From contig CAMCPF010000151.1 in assembly GCA_945876515.1 (NCBI GenBank), forward strand, positions 1 through 7,364: 7,364 nucleotides of DNA. Reading direction: 5' to 3'. Below, piece by piece: positions 6,176 through 7,364 of this stretch. Made by a program: the position numbers and the translations under genes. Every line of letters begins with the position of its first letter. The stretch's first letter is position 1. The notes under the pieces are model-generated. The model searched no databases. It was not told the origin of the DNA and saw nothing but the letters and a program-made list of their open reading frames with translations. This DNA is from Candidatus Kuenenia stuttgartensis. GTDB lineage: Bacteria; Planctomycetota; Planctomycetia; Pirellulales; UBA1268.

Positions 6176-7364
6176 ATGCAGACCGTCTCCCTTCCGTTCG
6201 CGATCCTGGTGGCGGCCGTGGCGAGCTTCGCGACCGTCGCCGGGGCCACGCCGCCGAAACCCAACATCGTCGTGATCCTCGTCGATGACATGGGCTTCTC
6301 CGACCTCGGCTGCTACGGCAGCGAGATTCCCACGCCCCGGATCGACAGCCTCGCCGCGGGCGGCCTCAGGTTTTCGCAGTTCTACAACACGGGCCGCTGC
6401 TGCCCGACGCGGGCCAGCCTGCTGACGGGCCTCTATTCGCACCAGGCGGGCGTCGGCCACATGGTGGAAGACTCCGGGCTGCCGGGCTATCGGGGCCGGC
6501 TCGGCGATTCGTGCGTGACGATTGCGGAGGCCCTCCGCGGCACCGGCTACCACACGAGCATCGCCGGCAAGTGGCACGTCGGCCAGAACCACGGCGTGGC
6601 CCCCTGGAACCGCGGCTTCGATCGCAGCCTCAACGCCGCCGCCGGCGGCTTCTATCAGGCCGGCTCACCGCGATGCGACCTCTGGCTCGACGGCCAGAAG
6701 ATCGCCGCCGACGATTCCCGGCTCCCCAAGGATTGGTACTCGACCGACCTCTGGACCACCTTCGGCCTGAAGTTCGTGGACGACGCAATTGCCGCGAAGA
6801 AGCCGTTCTTTCTCTACGTGGGCCACAACGCGCCCCACTTCCCGCTCCAGGCACCAGCGGAGGAGATCGCGAAGTTTCGCGGCCGCTACAAGGCCGGCTG
6901 GGACGCCCTCCGCGAGGAGCGGCTCGCGCGGCAGAGGAAGCTCGGCCTGCTCGACGACCGCTGGACGCCCTCCCCGCGTCCGCCGGCCGTGGCCGCATGG
7001 GAGTCGCTCGCGCCGGAGGAGCAGGATCGCTTCGACCACCTGATGGCCGTCTATGCGGCAGTTGTGCATCGGATGGACAAAGCCGTGGGCGACCTCGTGG
7101 ACGGCCTCGAGCAGCGGGGCGTACTCGACGACACGCTGATCCTGTTCATGAGCGACAACGGCGGCAACGCCGAAGCGGGGCCGCGGGGCCGCACCGAGGG
7201 GGATCCGACCGCGGCCCGCTCCGACTGGTTCTGCGGAGAGAGCTGGGCCTTCCTCCAGAACACGCCGTTCCGAAAGTACAAGCACTTCAACCACGAGGGG
7301 GGCATCGCGACGCCGCTGGTGGTCCACTGGCCTGCCGGGATCACGGCGCGGGGCGAGTGGCGTC
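6176..7364 (+). CDS. Exported arylsulfatase (type I formylglycine sulfatase), 3' end cut by window
   Basis: 396 complete codons are visible and the frame is open at the right edge. An N-terminal hydrophobic stretch (about 4-22) ends in A22-G23-A24|T25, a reasonable Sec signal, although its n-region has no Lys or Arg. Catalytic features are ILVDDMGFSDLG (34-45; D37, D38), CCPTR (75-79; C75 is the formylglycine residue), GKWHVG (131-136; K132, H134), NAPHFP (218-223; H221) and SDNGG (326-330; D327, N328). KHFNHEGGIATPLV (369-382) supplies the late lysine and the EGG turn. LYSHQAGVGHM (86-96) and the spacing of later blocks resemble the AtsA-type bacterial arylsulfatases more than the first sulfatase does. 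About 100 residues lie between the APH and SDNG blocks (222-325), including a charged stretch at 235-265, which probably shapes substrate access. The family hydrolyses sulfate esters in the periplasm or outside the cell. It follows the first sulfatase by 24 bases on the same strand, so an operon is likely. The C-terminal domain cannot be seen. Confidence 0.93.
   Translation, partial: MQTVSLPFAILVAAVASFATVAGATPPKPNIVVILVDDMGFSDLGCYGSEIPTPRIDSLAAGGLRFSQFYNTGRCCPTRASLLTGLYSHQAGVGHMVEDSGLPGYRGRLGDSCVTIAEALRGTGYHTSIAGKWHVGQNHGVAPWNRGFDRSLNAAAGGFYQAGSPRCDLWLDGQKIAADDSRLPKDWYSTDLWTTFGLKFVDDAIAAKKPFFLYVGHNAPHFPLQAPAEEIAKFRGRYKAGWDALREERLARQRKLGLLDDRWTPSPRPPAVAAWESLAPEEQDRFDHLMAVYAAVVHRMDKAVGDLVDGLEQRGVLDDTLILFMSDNGGNAEAGPRGRTEGDPTAARSDWFCGESWAFLQNTPFRKYKHFNHEGGIATPLVVHWPAGITARGEWR

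Noticed and set aside
4976..6592. A 538-codon minus-strand open frame
   Set aside because: It lies antisense across both sulfatases, which have full catalytic motifs; its translation is low-complexity Arg/Ala/Gly sequence.
1..7364. CRISPR, tRNA, rRNA, insertion sequence, attachment site, toxin-antitoxin or defence system
   Set aside because: I saw no regularly spaced repeats, cloverleaf or rRNA-like segments, terminal inverted repeats or transposase motifs, and all substantial coding space is taken by the six metabolic or surface genes.

Overview
The window looks like a chromosomal piece of a GC-rich member of the Planctomycetota. The best evidence is a DUF1559 pseudopilin-type protein that has both a prepilin FTLVELLVV segment and the C-terminal H-x9-DG motif, a combination almost confined to that phylum. 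Tandem secreted sulfatases, also greatly expanded in planctomycetes, agree with this. Pirellulales-like is my guess; nothing here fixes the order. GC content is high enough that long open frames appear antisense to nearly every real gene, and I treat those as shadows.

There are six protein genes, two of them cut by the window edges. Positions 1-1593 (minus, 3' end off the left edge) encode a YjhG/YagF-type pentonate dehydratase of the IlvD/Edd family. Diverging from it, 1692-2570 (plus) encodes a fumarylacetoacetate-hydrolase-fold protein that matches 2-keto-3-deoxy-D-arabinonate dehydratase (KdaD). Together they would turn D-xylonate (or D-arabinonate) into 2-keto-3-deoxy-pentonate and then 2,5-dioxopentanoate. 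These are two successive steps of the non-phosphorylative Weimberg-type pentose pathway, which ends at 2-oxoglutarate.

A 24-base convergent gap holding a stem-loop separates KdaD from a minus-strand pair. Its upstream gene (3696-4169) is a RidA/YjgF-family protein and its downstream gene (2595-3662) is the DUF1559 protein. A 191-base divergent intergenic region (4170-4360) follows, with a plausible promoter for the minus-strand pair.

To the right are two tightly spaced plus-strand genes for exported type I sulfatases, at 4361-6151 and from 6176 to beyond the right edge. Each has a signal peptide and an intact C-x-P-x-R formylglycine site. The first carries an extra C-terminal beta-rich region. 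The two differ clearly in sequence, so they probably act on different sulfate esters.

A speculative unifying picture is a saccharolytic planctomycete that strips sulfate from sulfated, pentose-containing polysaccharide outside the cytoplasm and burns the released pentose through the Weimberg route. The enzyme assignments are fairly secure; the functional link between the two halves is inference. I found no rRNA, tRNA, CRISPR array, insertion sequence or phage gene.
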